Assembly (NCBI GenBank): GCA_913031515.1
Contig: CAJWET010000031.1
Location: 1-13,600 of the forward strand
Direction: 5' to 3'
Source of the DNA: an uncultured Acidimicrobiaceae bacterium
GTDB lineage: Bacteria; Actinomycetota; Acidimicrobiia; Acidimicrobiales; UBA8592
DNA length: 13,600 nucleotides
Part shown: positions 6,622-13,440 of the stretch, piece after piece
Position numbering within the stretch: position 1 is the first letter of the stretch
Layout: every line of letters starts with the position of its first letter
Notes under the pieces: generated by a model
The model's database searches: none
What the model saw: only the letters and a program-made list of their open reading frames with translations
Told to the model about the DNA's origin: nothing
Program-made: the position numbers and the translations under genes

Positions 6622-9153
6622 TTACTCTGCCGCCACAAATTCTTCAACAGAGGGTGGTTCAAACCCTTCTACAGCTTTGAACACAATTGATCTTTGGTTG
6701 GGTTCATCTTGATCCGGTTCGACATCAACAACAATTATTTGTCCAGCTTTAAATTCTTTGAGAAGGAGTCTCTCTGAAAGAGGATCTTCAACCAAGCGCT
6801 GGATTGCACGACGCAACGGGCGGGCTCCAAGTTCAGGATCATAACCTTTTTCTGCTAGGTGATGTTTCGCATCGACTGTTACCTCAAGTCCCATACCTTG
6901 CGATTCAAGTTGGATAGCAACGCGAGCCATCATGAGGTCAACGATCTCGGTTACTTCGCTGCGCGACAACTCATGGAAAACGATGACTTCATCAACCCTA
7001 TTGAGGAACTCCGGCCTAAAGTGTTCTTTCAATGAATCCGTGACCCTTTCTTTCATCCGTGCATATGTTACTGATTCATCATTTTTTGTAAATCCTAGAT
7101 TCGCTTTGCGAAGGTCACGAGTTCCAAGATTGGATGTCATGATCAACACCGTGTTGCGAAAATCGACAGAGCGCCCCTGGGCATCTGTAAGTCGACCTTC
7201 CTCCAGGATTTGTAAGAGCGTATTGAAGACATCGGGATGGGCTTTTTCAATTTCATCAAAAAGCACAACAGAAAACGGTTTTCTTCGAACCGCTTCAGTT
7301 AATTGTCCTCCTTCTTCGTAGCCGACATATCCCGGCGGTGAACCGACGAGACGGCTTACGGTATGTTTTTCCATATATTCGGACATATCGAGACTAATCA
7401 GTGCCTGTTCGTCTCCGAATAAGAACTCTGCCAGGGTTTTAGCTAGTTCAGTTTTCCCTACACCCGATGGTCCAAGGAAAATGAAAGAACCAGAAGGGCG
7501 TTTGGGATCTTTCAAGCCAGCTCGAGTCCGACGAATCGCTTGGCTTACTGCCTTAATACTGTCCGCTTGCCCAATGACACGTTTGTGTAACTCTGTTTCC
7601 ATTCGAAGCAATTTTGCGGTTTCTTCCTCTGTCAATTTGTACACAGGAATGCCGGTCCACACGGAGAGAACTTCAGCTATAGCTTCTTCATCAACTTCAT
7701 CAAAAAGATCGACACCTGAATCCTTCATTTCTGTTTCTATGTCTTCCTTTTTTTGTAAAAGGTCTTTTTCTCGATCTCGAAGACGTCCGGCTTCCTCAAA
7801 GTCTTGTGTCTCTACAGCAGTTTTCTTTTCTTGCGTAACTTGAGTGAGTTCATTCTCAACTTCTTTAAAGTCGGGCGGGGTTTCCATCCTTCTAAGCCGG
7901 AGACGGGAACCCGCTTCATCAATAAGGTCTATAGCCTTATCTGGAAGGTGTCTATCCGAGATATACCTATCAGCTAGATTCGCAGCTGCCACTAGAGCCT
8001 GGTCAGTGATTGTGACTTTGTGGTGTTCCTCGTAACGGTCGCGTAATCCTTTCAGAATTTCGATTGTGAGCGGAACGGAGGGTTCATCCACAACTATTTT
8101 TTGAAAGCGGCGTTCGAGGGCGGCATCTTTCTCTAAATGTTTGCGATATTCGTCCAGCGTTGTGGCTCCGATAGTCTGTAGTTCTCCTCTAGCAAGCATC
8201 GGTTTGAGGATTGAAGCTGCATCTATAGCTCCCTCCGCTGCGCCTGCTCCAACAAGCGTGTGGAGTTCATCGATAAATAAAATAATGTCTCCACGCGATT
8301 TGATCTCTTTTAAAACTTTTTTGAGTCGCTCCTCGAAATCTCCTCGATACCGAGAGCCAGCTACCAGAGCACCCAGATCCAAGGTGTATAGCTGTTTATC
8401 TTTCAGAGGTTCGGGAACGTCATCTGCTGCAATTGATCTCGCCAACCCTTCAACAATCGCCGTCTTTCCAACTCCAGGTTCACCGACAAGAACTGGATTG
8501 TTTTTGGTTCTCCGGCTTAGGACTTGCATAACCCGCTCTGTTTCTCGAACTCTCCCGATGACTGGATCAAGTTTTTTCTCACGGGCTAGTTGTGTAAGGT
8601 TCCTTCCAAACTGGTCAAGGACCAATGAACCAGAAGCTGCATCTCCGCTGCCACCACCCGTTGTAGCTGAAGCTCTTTCCTTACGACTTCCTTCAGGCCC
8701 GGCTGCTCCAGATCCGGAGTACCCTGATAGCAGTTGGATAACCTGTTGACGCACTCGTGATAAATCTGCTCCTAGCTTCGTCAATACTTGGGCGGCGACG
8801 CCTTCACCCTCTCGGATGAGGCCAAGCAGTATGTGTTCGGTTCCGATGTAATTGTGTCCAAGCTGAAGAGCTTCACGAAGACTTAGTTCTAAAACTTTCT
8901 TAGCTCGAGGGGTGAAAGGGATGTGGCCACTAGGGGATGAACCACCTTGCCCAATGATTTCTTCAACCTGGTCACGAACAGCTTGAAGAGAAATCCCTAA
9001 AGATTCGAGAGCTTTAGCGGCGACGCCTTCACCCTCATGGATGAGGCCAAGCAGTATGTGTTCGGTTCCGATGTAATTGTGATTAAGCAGACGCGCTTCT
9101 TCTTGTGCAAGAACCACAACCCGACGTGCCCTGTCTGTAAATCTTTCGAACAA
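6622..9153 (-). CDS. clpC: ATP-dependent Clp protease ATPase subunit ClpC
   Basis: ClpC is a Hsp100 AAA+ unfoldase that feeds proteins to ClpP. The 843 residues show two Clp_N repeats (about 3-70 and 80-145, each with HNYIGTEHILLGLI), a Gly/Ser linker (about 146-175), and AAA1 with Walker A GEPGVGKT (224-231) and Walker B ILFIDE (291-296). A UVR-containing middle region (about 420-475) precedes AAA2 with Walker A GPSGVGKT (561-568) and Walker B LFDE (631-634). LGF at 686-688 is the ClpP-docking tripeptide. The length matches ClpC1. The start codon is TTG: MFERFTDRARR, the conserved family N-terminus, begins exactly there, preceded by AAAGG. A tiny ATG-AAA-GGT-TGA frame lies in the leader. clpP is not in the window. 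The gene precedes the lipoprotein-HAD gene by 70 bp. Confidence 0.97.
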   Translation of the reverse strand: MFERFTDRARRVVVLAQEEARLLNHNYIGTEHILLGLIHEGEGVAAKALESLGISLQAVRDQVEEIIGQGGSSPSGHIPFTPRAKKVLELSLREALQLGHNYIGTEHILLGLIREGEGVAAQVLTKLGADLSRVRQQVIQLLSGYSGSGAAGPEGSRKERASATTGGGSGDAASGSLVLDQFGRNLTQLAREKKLDPVIGRVRETERVMQVLSRRTKNNPVLVGEPGVGKTAIVEGLARSIAADDVPEPLKDKQLYTLDLGALVAGSRYRGDFEERLKKVLKEIKSRGDIILFIDELHTLVGAGAAEGAIDAASILKPMLARGELQTIGATTLDEYRKHLEKDAALERRFQKIVVDEPSVPLTIEILKGLRDRYEEHHKVTITDQALVAAANLADRYISDRHLPDKAIDLIDEAGSRLRLRRMETPPDFKEVENELTQVTQEKKTAVETQDFEEAGRLRDREKDLLQKKEDIETEMKDSGVDLFDEVDEEAIAEVLSVWTGIPVYKLTEEETAKLLRMETELHKRVIGQADSIKAVSQAIRRTRAGLKDPKRPSGSFIFLGPSGVGKTELAKTLAEFLFGDEQALISLDMSEYMEKHTVSRLVGSPPGYVGYEEGGQLTEAVRRKPFSVVLFDEIEKAHPDVFNTLLQILEEGRLTDAQGRSVDFRNTVLIMTSNLGTRDLRKANLGFTKNDESVTYARMKERVTDSLKEHFRPEFLNRVDEVIVFHELSRSEVTEIVDLMMARVAIQLESQGMGLEVTVDAKHHLAEKGYDPELGARPLRRAIQRLVEDPLSERLLLKEFKAGQIIVVDVEPDQDEPNQRSIVFKAVEGFEPPSVEEFVAAE
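8792..8856 (-). repeat. 65-bp internal clpC repeat, copy 2 (codons 100-121)
   Basis: This segment is identical to 9017-9081 except for two adjacent bases. It encodes HNYIGTEHILLGLIREGEGV and the next two Ala residues in the second Clp_N repeat. The copies lie 225 bp (75 codons) apart in the same orientation and frame. Flanking repeat sequence is much less similar. Confidence 0.9.
9017..9081 (-). repeat. 65-bp internal clpC repeat, copy 1 (codons 25-46)
   Basis: This is the partner of 8792-8856, in the first Clp_N repeat. The two mismatches change Arg to His in the HEGEG/REGEG segment. The protein motif is conserved between the two repeats in ClpC generally; near-identity of the synonymous positions is the unusual part. 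Confidence 0.9.
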
Positions 9154-9223
9154 AAGCTCAACCTTTCATAAGATATTTTCATTCTAGTACTTTGCGTAAC
9201 AATACGATAAACGTACTTCAAAG

Positions 9224-9253
9224 ACACTACTTTTCTCTGTCACCTATGTACAA
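9224..9253 (-). promoter_or_regulatory. Candidate clpC promoter
   Basis: On the minus strand TTGTAC (9253-9248) and TAGTGT (9229-9224) are separated by 18 bases and resemble -35 and -10 elements. A start near 9217 would give a leader of about 64 nt before the TTG. An alternative -10, TAGAAT, lies nearer the gene at about 9181-9186 without a good -35. Weak call. Confidence 0.3.
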
Positions 9254-9269
9254 CGTAAAAACCACGGTA

Positions 9270-9291
9270 TTTCTTCCAAATTTCTTCCAAA
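9270..9291. repeat. Perfect 11-bp tandem duplication in the clpC upstream region
   Basis: TTTCTTCCAAA occurs twice head to tail (9270-9280, 9281-9291). A third TCCAAA follows at 9296-9301, so three TCCAAA boxes fall at 11- and 10-bp spacing, about one helical turn each. They lie just upstream of the candidate clpC promoter, 117 bp from its start codon. This could be a regulator binding array. Confidence 0.5.
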
Positions 9292-9320
9292 AAAGTCCAA
9301 ATATCTATATTCGTTAAAAT

Positions 9321-9342
9321 TCTTTGCAGTTTCACGCAAAGA
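9321..9342. promoter_or_regulatory. Inverted repeat in the clpC/prenyl synthase intergenic region
   Basis: TCTTTGC and GCAAAGA are perfect 7-bp arms around an 8-base centre, with two more pairs beyond one mismatch. TTTGCGT also occurs at 9191-9197. The spacing does not fit the ClgR or HspR sites I know. The 301-bp gap 9154-9454 holds this element, the tandem repeat, the candidate promoters and the 9406 palindrome; I see no gene in it. Confidence 0.35.
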
Positions 9343-9405
9343 TTTATACAAAACCATCGTGAACTAGGGAGATCTCACTGCCTAGAAGTCGCTTCTTTGA
9401 ACAAT

Positions 9406-9417
9406 TTTCTTAAGAAA
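9406..9417. promoter_or_regulatory. 12-bp perfect palindrome upstream of the prenyl synthase
   Basis: TTTCTTAAGAAA ends 23 bases before the candidate -10 box at 9441. It therefore borders the place where a -35 box would lie, a position suited to an operator. The AT-rich content means chance is possible. Confidence 0.3.
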
Positions 9418-9440
9418 GTGGCGTCTCCGCGCAGGGGTCA

Positions 9441-9446
9441 TACACT
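9441..9446 (+). promoter_or_regulatory. Candidate -10 box for a leaderless polyprenyl synthase mRNA
   Basis: TACACT (TANNNT type) is followed by 8 bases (GCCCACAT) and then the ATG at 9455. No Shine-Dalgarno sequence precedes the ATG. Transcription would begin at or next to the start codon. No clear -35 is seen. Confidence 0.45.
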
Positions 9447-9454
9447 GCCCACAT

Positions 9455-10444
9455 ATGGCTCTGCTATCACATTTGTCAGCTCTTCCAACTCTCGATGATG
9501 ACCTTGCCCTCGTTGAGTCAAAATTAGAGAATTCCGTTTTGGCGAAAGATCCCTACCTGACAGAAATAGCAAAGCATTTAATTTCAGCAGGGGGCAAGCG
9601 AGTCCGGCCGGGTTTCACAATAGCTTCTTCTGGGGTGGAGATTTCAGAGGCCGCGCCAGCAGCGGAGGATGTCCTCATGGGTGGAGTCGCCGTTGAATTA
9701 GTCCACCTTGGATCGCTCTACCATGACGACGTGATGGATGAAGCTGAAAAAAGGCGAAGTGTCCCGTCAGTGAACGCTGTGTGGGGAAACCATACCGCTA
9801 TTTTGGCAGGTGACTTTCTACTCGCCCGAGCGTCGGAAATCGCCGCTTCCCTTGGAACAGAAATCGCGGGGCTCTTAGCGAGAACCATAGGAGAACTATG
9901 TGAAGGGCAAATTCTCGAACTCCAGTCAACTTACAAACCTGACCGGACTGAAGAGAGCTACGAACAGTCAATTTCAGGGAAAACCGCTTCTCTTCTGTCT
10001 ACTGCATGCCGGATAGGAGGGCTCGCTGGAGGGTTACAGAGGGATAATATCGAACACTTAACAAATTTCGGCCATGCATACGGAATGGCTTTCCAAATCG
10101 TTGATGACATTCTTGATGTTGTCGCTACGGAAGATCAATTAGGTAAACCTGCAGGGAACGATCTGATTGAAGGGGTGTACACACTTCCTGTTCTCTTCGC
10201 CTTGGAATCGGATTTAGGAAATCAGCTTCGGGAACTCCTCGGGAACGAGTTGAATGAGGAGGAAAGAGATCGGGCACGTGACCTGATCCGATCAACTGAT
10301 GCTGTAGAAATGGCGCTCACACGAGCACAGCATTGGGCCCACGAAGCCGAACTAGAACTGGGGTCACTTCCTTCTTCTCCAGCAACCAACGCCCTGTTCG
10401 CTGCCACAACGCACCTTCTCGAACGGGCAAATTCGGCTGGCTAA
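9455..10444 (+). CDS. All-trans polyprenyl diphosphate synthase
   Basis: These enzymes extend FPP or GGPP with IPP to make the chain of menaquinone or related lipids. The 329-residue protein has the family motifs in order: GGKRVRP (46-52), which binds the IPP diphosphate; the first Asp-rich motif DDVMD (91-95); GDFLLARA (119-126); GKTASL (185-190); and the second Asp-rich motif DDILD (217-221), then GKPAGNDLIEG. The residue 5 before the first motif is small (Ser87 in HLGSLYHDD), and the residue 4 before is Leu88, which fits a medium-to-long chain enzyme, but length cannot be read safely. It resembles the heptaprenyl synthase/GrcC group. The start is ATG without a Shine-Dalgarno sequence. It is divergent from clpC and ends 16 bp from convergent lysS, interrupting the lysS-clpC order of M. 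tuberculosis. Confidence 0.92.
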   Translation: MALLSHLSALPTLDDDLALVESKLENSVLAKDPYLTEIAKHLISAGGKRVRPGFTIASSGVEISEAAPAAEDVLMGGVAVELVHLGSLYHDDVMDEAEKRRSVPSVNAVWGNHTAILAGDFLLARASEIAASLGTEIAGLLARTIGELCEGQILELQSTYKPDRTEESYEQSISGKTASLLSTACRIGGLAGGLQRDNIEHLTNFGHAYGMAFQIVDDILDVVATEDQLGKPAGNDLIEGVYTLPVLFALESDLGNQLRELLGNELNEEERDRARDLIRSTDAVEMALTRAQHWAHEAELELGSLPSSPATNALFAATTHLLERANSAG

Positions 10445-10460
10445 TTATTTCCTATCAGAA

Positions 10461-11888
10461 CTACTCTAAATTCCGCTGTTCAGAAGGTGGCTGCTCTGGC
10501 CGCAGGGTTGGAAAAAGAATCACATCGCGTATCGTTTGGACATCAGCTAGGAGCATGATCAATCGGTCGATACCTATTCCGATTCCACCTGTAGGAGGTA
10601 GACCGTACTCTAGGGCACGGACATAGTCGAAATCGACTACCATCGCTTCTTCATCCCCTGCCTCATTTTGCGCTAACTGCTCCTCAAATCGCCTTTGCTG
10701 TTCTTCTGCATCTACTAGTTCAGAGAATCCATTGAGTATTTCTCTTCCAGCAATAATCGCTTCAAATCTCTCTGTGTATCCATCTTTCTCACGATGCTCT
10801 CTGGAAAGCGGTGATACTTCGAGCGGATATTCGGTGACAAAACATGGGTCCCATAAATTTGGTTCGACCGTTTTCTCATATATTTCTAGAAGTAATTTCC
10901 CAGAGCCGTACGCTGGCAAAGCTTCAATATCTAATGAATCACATATACCACGGAGTTCATCTAATGGAGTCTCAAGTGAAATTTTTAACCCCGCGTGCTC
11001 TTCTATCAAATCCAGAAGTGTCGTTCTCCTCCATGGCGTAGTTAAATTAATTTCTTTTCCGTCATACGCGATCACTGCCGTACCCGTTAATTCGATCGCA
11101 AGATGCTCAATAAGGTTCTCAGCCAACTCCATGATGTCATTCCAATCCGCATACGCCTGATAGAGCTCAAGCATGGTGAATTCTGGATTGTGCCGAGAAG
11201 AGATCCCTTCATTTCTGAACACTCTTGCGATTTCAAAGACTTTCTCGAAGCCTCCCACAATCAACCTTTTGAGATAAAGCTCTGGAGCAACTCGTAGGTA
11301 AAGTTCTGTGTCGAGTGCATTGTGGTGCGTCGAGAAAGGACGAGCTAAGGCGCCCCCCGGGATGGGGTGGAAAACGGGAGTCTCTACCTCCAGAAAATCC
11401 TTGCTTTCCAACCACCGTCGGGTGAGAGAAAGCATATTGCTGCGCATAAGAAAAGTCTCCCGAGTGTCTTCGGTTACCCAAAGATCCACATATCGTTGCC
11501 GATAACGCGTCTCCGGGTCAGTGATTCCATGCCACTTATCAGGAAAGGGCCTATGCGCTGATGCCAGAACAGTCCATTGTTGAACTTTTACTGACAATTC
11601 TCCTCTCTTTGTCTTCATAACCTCCCCTGAGACTCCTACCCAATCCCCGATATTGAGGTTGATAAAAGAATCATATTCAGGAGTGACCTTTGCAGGAGCA
11701 AAGAGTTGAATACGCCCCGTCGTGTCCTGCAGGACACCAAATGCGACCTTGCCTTGACTTCGTCGCAACATAAGTCTTCCTGCTACTGTGACAGTCTCTC
11801 CAGAACTAGTTCCTTCTGCTAACAAACTATGTTCGTCGCGAATCTGCTTTGTTGTCGCAGTTACGTCAAATCGATACGGGAGTTCCAT
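10461..11888 (-). CDS. lysS: Lysyl-tRNA synthetase, class II
   Basis: LysS charges tRNA-Lys with lysine using ATP, in the cytosol. The 475-residue protein has an OB-fold anticodon-binding domain (about 32-110, VTVAGRLMLRRSQGKVAF). The class II core follows: motif 1 about 148-175, ending FLEVETPVFHP; then GGALARPFSTHHNALD; motif 2 RVFRNEGISSRHNPEFTMLE (222-241); and motif 3 GLPPTGGIGIGIDRL (429-443). Length and start (ELPYRFDVT...; family PYRFDRT) match bacterial LysS, slightly short at the N-terminus. The ATG at 11888 has no Shine-Dalgarno sequence. GACACT ends 9 bases before it, only a weak -10 likeness. It follows panC by 93 bp on the same strand; panD and coaX, often between them, are absent. 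Confidence 0.96.
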   Translation of the reverse strand: MELPYRFDVTATTKQIRDEHSLLAEGTSSGETVTVAGRLMLRRSQGKVAFGVLQDTTGRIQLFAPAKVTPEYDSFINLNIGDWVGVSGEVMKTKRGELSVKVQQWTVLASAHRPFPDKWHGITDPETRYRQRYVDLWVTEDTRETFLMRSNMLSLTRRWLESKDFLEVETPVFHPIPGGALARPFSTHHNALDTELYLRVAPELYLKRLIVGGFEKVFEIARVFRNEGISSRHNPEFTMLELYQAYADWNDIMELAENLIEHLAIELTGTAVIAYDGKEINLTTPWRRTTLLDLIEEHAGLKISLETPLDELRGICDSLDIEALPAYGSGKLLLEIYEKTVEPNLWDPCFVTEYPLEVSPLSREHREKDGYTERFEAIIAGREILNGFSELVDAEEQQRRFEEQLAQNEAGDEEAMVVDFDYVRALEYGLPPTGGIGIGIDRLIMLLADVQTIRDVILFPTLRPEQPPSEQRNLE

Positions 11889-11981
11889 CTGAAACTAAGT
11901 GTCGCAGGCGTTGAGACCCATTGCTTGGAATTCAAAATTGTTTTTACCCTGACAGACGTTTGCATGAAACAGTGGAGGGTT

Positions 11982-12836
11982 TTAGGAGATTCCGACGTAT
12001 GGGTCGACATTGTCGATGAGTCTTGCTTTCCCAAACTTCGCGGCAAGAAGGATTCTTGCTCCGGGACCAATCTCAGTAATACTACCTAAGGAATTGCCCT
12101 CTACTACTTCAACATAATCAAGAACCACTCGAGGTTCGGTTGCGATTTCATCCACTATTAGAGTTCTAATGACAGAGGCTAATATTTCTCCTGATTGGAC
12201 GAGTTCGGACGCTTTTTGTAAAGAACGAGAAAGAACTGAAGCAGACAGGCGTTCTTCTGCGGTTAGATACGCGTTTCTACTCGAAAGAGCTAACCCATCT
12301 GAGTGACGAATTGTTGGACATCCAACTACGTTGATACGAAATGAGAGATCGCGCGCCAGCGTTGAAACGACCTGCAGTTGTTGCCAGTCTTTTTCCCCAA
12401 AATAAGTATTGCATGGGCCAGTGATATTAAAAAGTTTCGTTACAACTGTAGCTACACCAGAAAAATGAGTCGGACGTGACCTGCCTTCCATACTTGTAGT
12501 CAAATTGTCGACATGTACTGAAGTGTGAACCGGTTTCGAATACATCTCTTCGAGAGAAGGCACAAAAAGCAGGTCAACGCCTACCGCTTCACACTGTTCT
12601 CTATCACTTTGAAGGTCTCTAGGGTAACTTGAAAGGTCTTCTCCCTCGCTGAATTGCAATGGATTCACGAAAATGGTTGCCATTGTTATATCGTTCTCTT
12701 CAATTGAGCGTTCAATTAGAGAGATATGGCCCCCATGAAGATAGCCCATAGTTGGTACTAAACCGACTGATTTGTTTTCTGCTCTAGCTTCATCGAGGCA
12801 TTCATGGACTTCAGCTTTTCGGGAAATAAATCTCAT
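11982..12836 (-). CDS. panC: Pantothenate synthetase (pantoate-beta-alanine ligase)
   Basis: PanC joins D-pantoate and beta-alanine with ATP, giving pantothenate for CoA. The 284-residue protein has LVPTMGYLHGGHISLI (26-41) with the HIGH-type HGGH, FVNPLQF (56-62), FGEKDWQQLQV (146-156) and the KMSKS-equivalent GLALSSRNAYL (181-191). Differences from the usual sequence are RPTHFSG (family RPGHF.G), FGEKDW for FGEKDY, and LSSRN for MSSRN; all are mild. The ATG has no Shine-Dalgarno sequence (AATATGAACTC-ATG). Instead the TGA of a small upstream ORF overlaps it as ATGA, which points to coupled translation. It belongs to a folK-small ORF-panC-lysS run. Confidence 0.96.
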   Translation of the reverse strand: MRFISRKAEVHECLDEARAENKSVGLVPTMGYLHGGHISLIERSIEENDITMATIFVNPLQFSEGEDLSSYPRDLQSDREQCEAVGVDLLFVPSLEEMYSKPVHTSVHVDNLTTSMEGRSRPTHFSGVATVVTKLFNITGPCNTYFGEKDWQQLQVVSTLARDLSFRINVVGCPTIRHSDGLALSSRNAYLTAEERLSASVLSRSLQKASELVQSGEILASVIRTLIVDEIATEPRVVLDYVEVVEGNSLGSITEIGPGARILLAAKFGKARLIDNVDPYVGIS

Positions 12837-12982
12837 GAGTTCATATTTTGGGAGCTAGCTGGCTGTGTTGCAAATTCTTGCGCTGCTTCTGTAATCCTAC
12901 GGTACAGCTTTCTTTCAGATTCGGGGAAAGCATTTGAGAAGCTTAAACCAGTCCTACCTGACCTTACGATTCGGATACGCAT
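12833..12982 (-). CDS. Small ORF (49 aa) between folK and panC, coupled to both
   Basis: An ATG 2 bases after the folK stop (TAA-CT-ATG) opens a frame that ends in a TGA overlapping the panC ATG (ATGA). It fills the whole 147-bp gap between the two genes. The product starts MRIRIVRSGRTGLSF, has a charged, probably helical middle (ESERKLYRRITEAAQEFA), and ends QNMNS. It has 8 Arg and 1 Lys, no Cys, and no signal peptide or membrane segment. I do not recognise a family. In M. tuberculosis folK and panC are separated by several genes, including a DUF3180 and a DUF2520 gene; this is too short to be either intact. The main support is the tight start and stop coupling and the missing panC Shine-Dalgarno sequence. 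It may be a real small protein, a translational bridge, or a remnant. Confidence 0.55.
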   Translation of the reverse strand: MRIRIVRSGRTGLSFSNAFPESERKLYRRITEAAQEFATQPASSQNMNS

Positions 12983-12984
12983 AG

Positions 12985-13431
12985 TTACCAATCTGCTATT
13001 CGATTAACCTGACCCTCTTCTGGGTCATTCCAATCTTCGAGAAATGCCGGAGCTAATTCACCTAAAGGCATCATGACGAATGCTCTATCCCGCATTCGGG
13101 GGTGTGGAACTATAAGGTCGGGTTCGTTGACTTCTTGTCCTTCGACCCAGAGGACATCAACGTCTAAAGTTCGAGGACCCCAGTGAACCTCTCGTAATCT
13201 GTTCGCATTTGCCTCCAACATTTGTGCAAGATCAAGAAGGTTTCGTGGGGAGAGGTTCGTATCAAGTTCGGCGACTATGTTCAAAAATTTATTTTGGTCT
13301 GGACCACCGATGGGGTCAGTCTCGTACACTCCGGAAACTCCGACAAGATCAGGGATGCCGTTTACGGCATCCTGAAGGTACTTCATCCGATCACCAAGAT
13401 TCGATCCCAGTCCTAGAAATACTTGTGGCAT
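12985..13431 (-). CDS. folK: 6-hydroxymethyl-7,8-dihydropterin pyrophosphokinase (HPPK)
   Basis: FolK transfers diphosphate from ATP to 6-hydroxymethyl-7,8-dihydropterin, the step after FolB and before DHPS. The 148-residue product starts MPQVFLGLGSNLGDR (family GLGSNLGDR). It continues with GVYETDPIGGPDQNKFLNIV, including the pterin-contacting Asn and Phe. The signature WGPRTLDVDVLW (84-95) holds the two metal-binding Asp90 and Asp92, and LIVPHPRMRDRAFVMMPLGE closes the active site. The length is slightly short of the usual 155-165. The upstream partial gene ends 9 bp before the ATG and the next small ORF begins 2 bp after the stop, so all are likely on one mRNA. The Shine-Dalgarno sequence is weak (AGAG). 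Confidence 0.95.
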   Translation of the reverse strand: MPQVFLGLGSNLGDRMKYLQDAVNGIPDLVGVSGVYETDPIGGPDQNKFLNIVAELDTNLSPRNLLDLAQMLEANANRLREVHWGPRTLDVDVLWVEGQEVNEPDLIVPHPRMRDRAFVMMPLGELAPAFLEDWNDPEEGQVNRIADW

Positions 13432-13440
13432 GAAAGAACT

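Noticed and set aside
6552..6662. Longer N-terminus for the lipoprotein-HAD gene starting at 6662
   Set aside because: It would overlap the clpC end by 41 bases, and place the lipobox Cys at residue 59, too far for a signal peptide. The GTG at 6551 gives a normal one.
8141..8749. 202-codon open frame on the plus strand opposite clpC
   Set aside because: It is the complement of a conserved clpC region, is Ser/Arg-rich with no domain, and has no support as a gene. It is a shadow of the codon pattern.
8997..9227. 76-codon minus-strand frame overlapping the clpC start region
   Set aside because: It runs out of frame through conserved clpC codons; clpC's N-terminus is unambiguous, and nothing supports a second product.
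9359..9378. GTGA-N12-TCAC as a Crp/GlxR operator upstream of the prenyl synthase
   Set aside because: Crp/GlxR sites are TGTGA-N6-TCACA. The spacing of 12 does not fit, and the outer bases do not match.
11861..11965. Short frame (about 35 codons) beginning after panC and ending inside lysS
   Set aside because: It overlaps the lysS start in another frame, has no ribosome binding site and no recognisable feature. Unlike the folK-panC ORF, it has no stop-start coupling.
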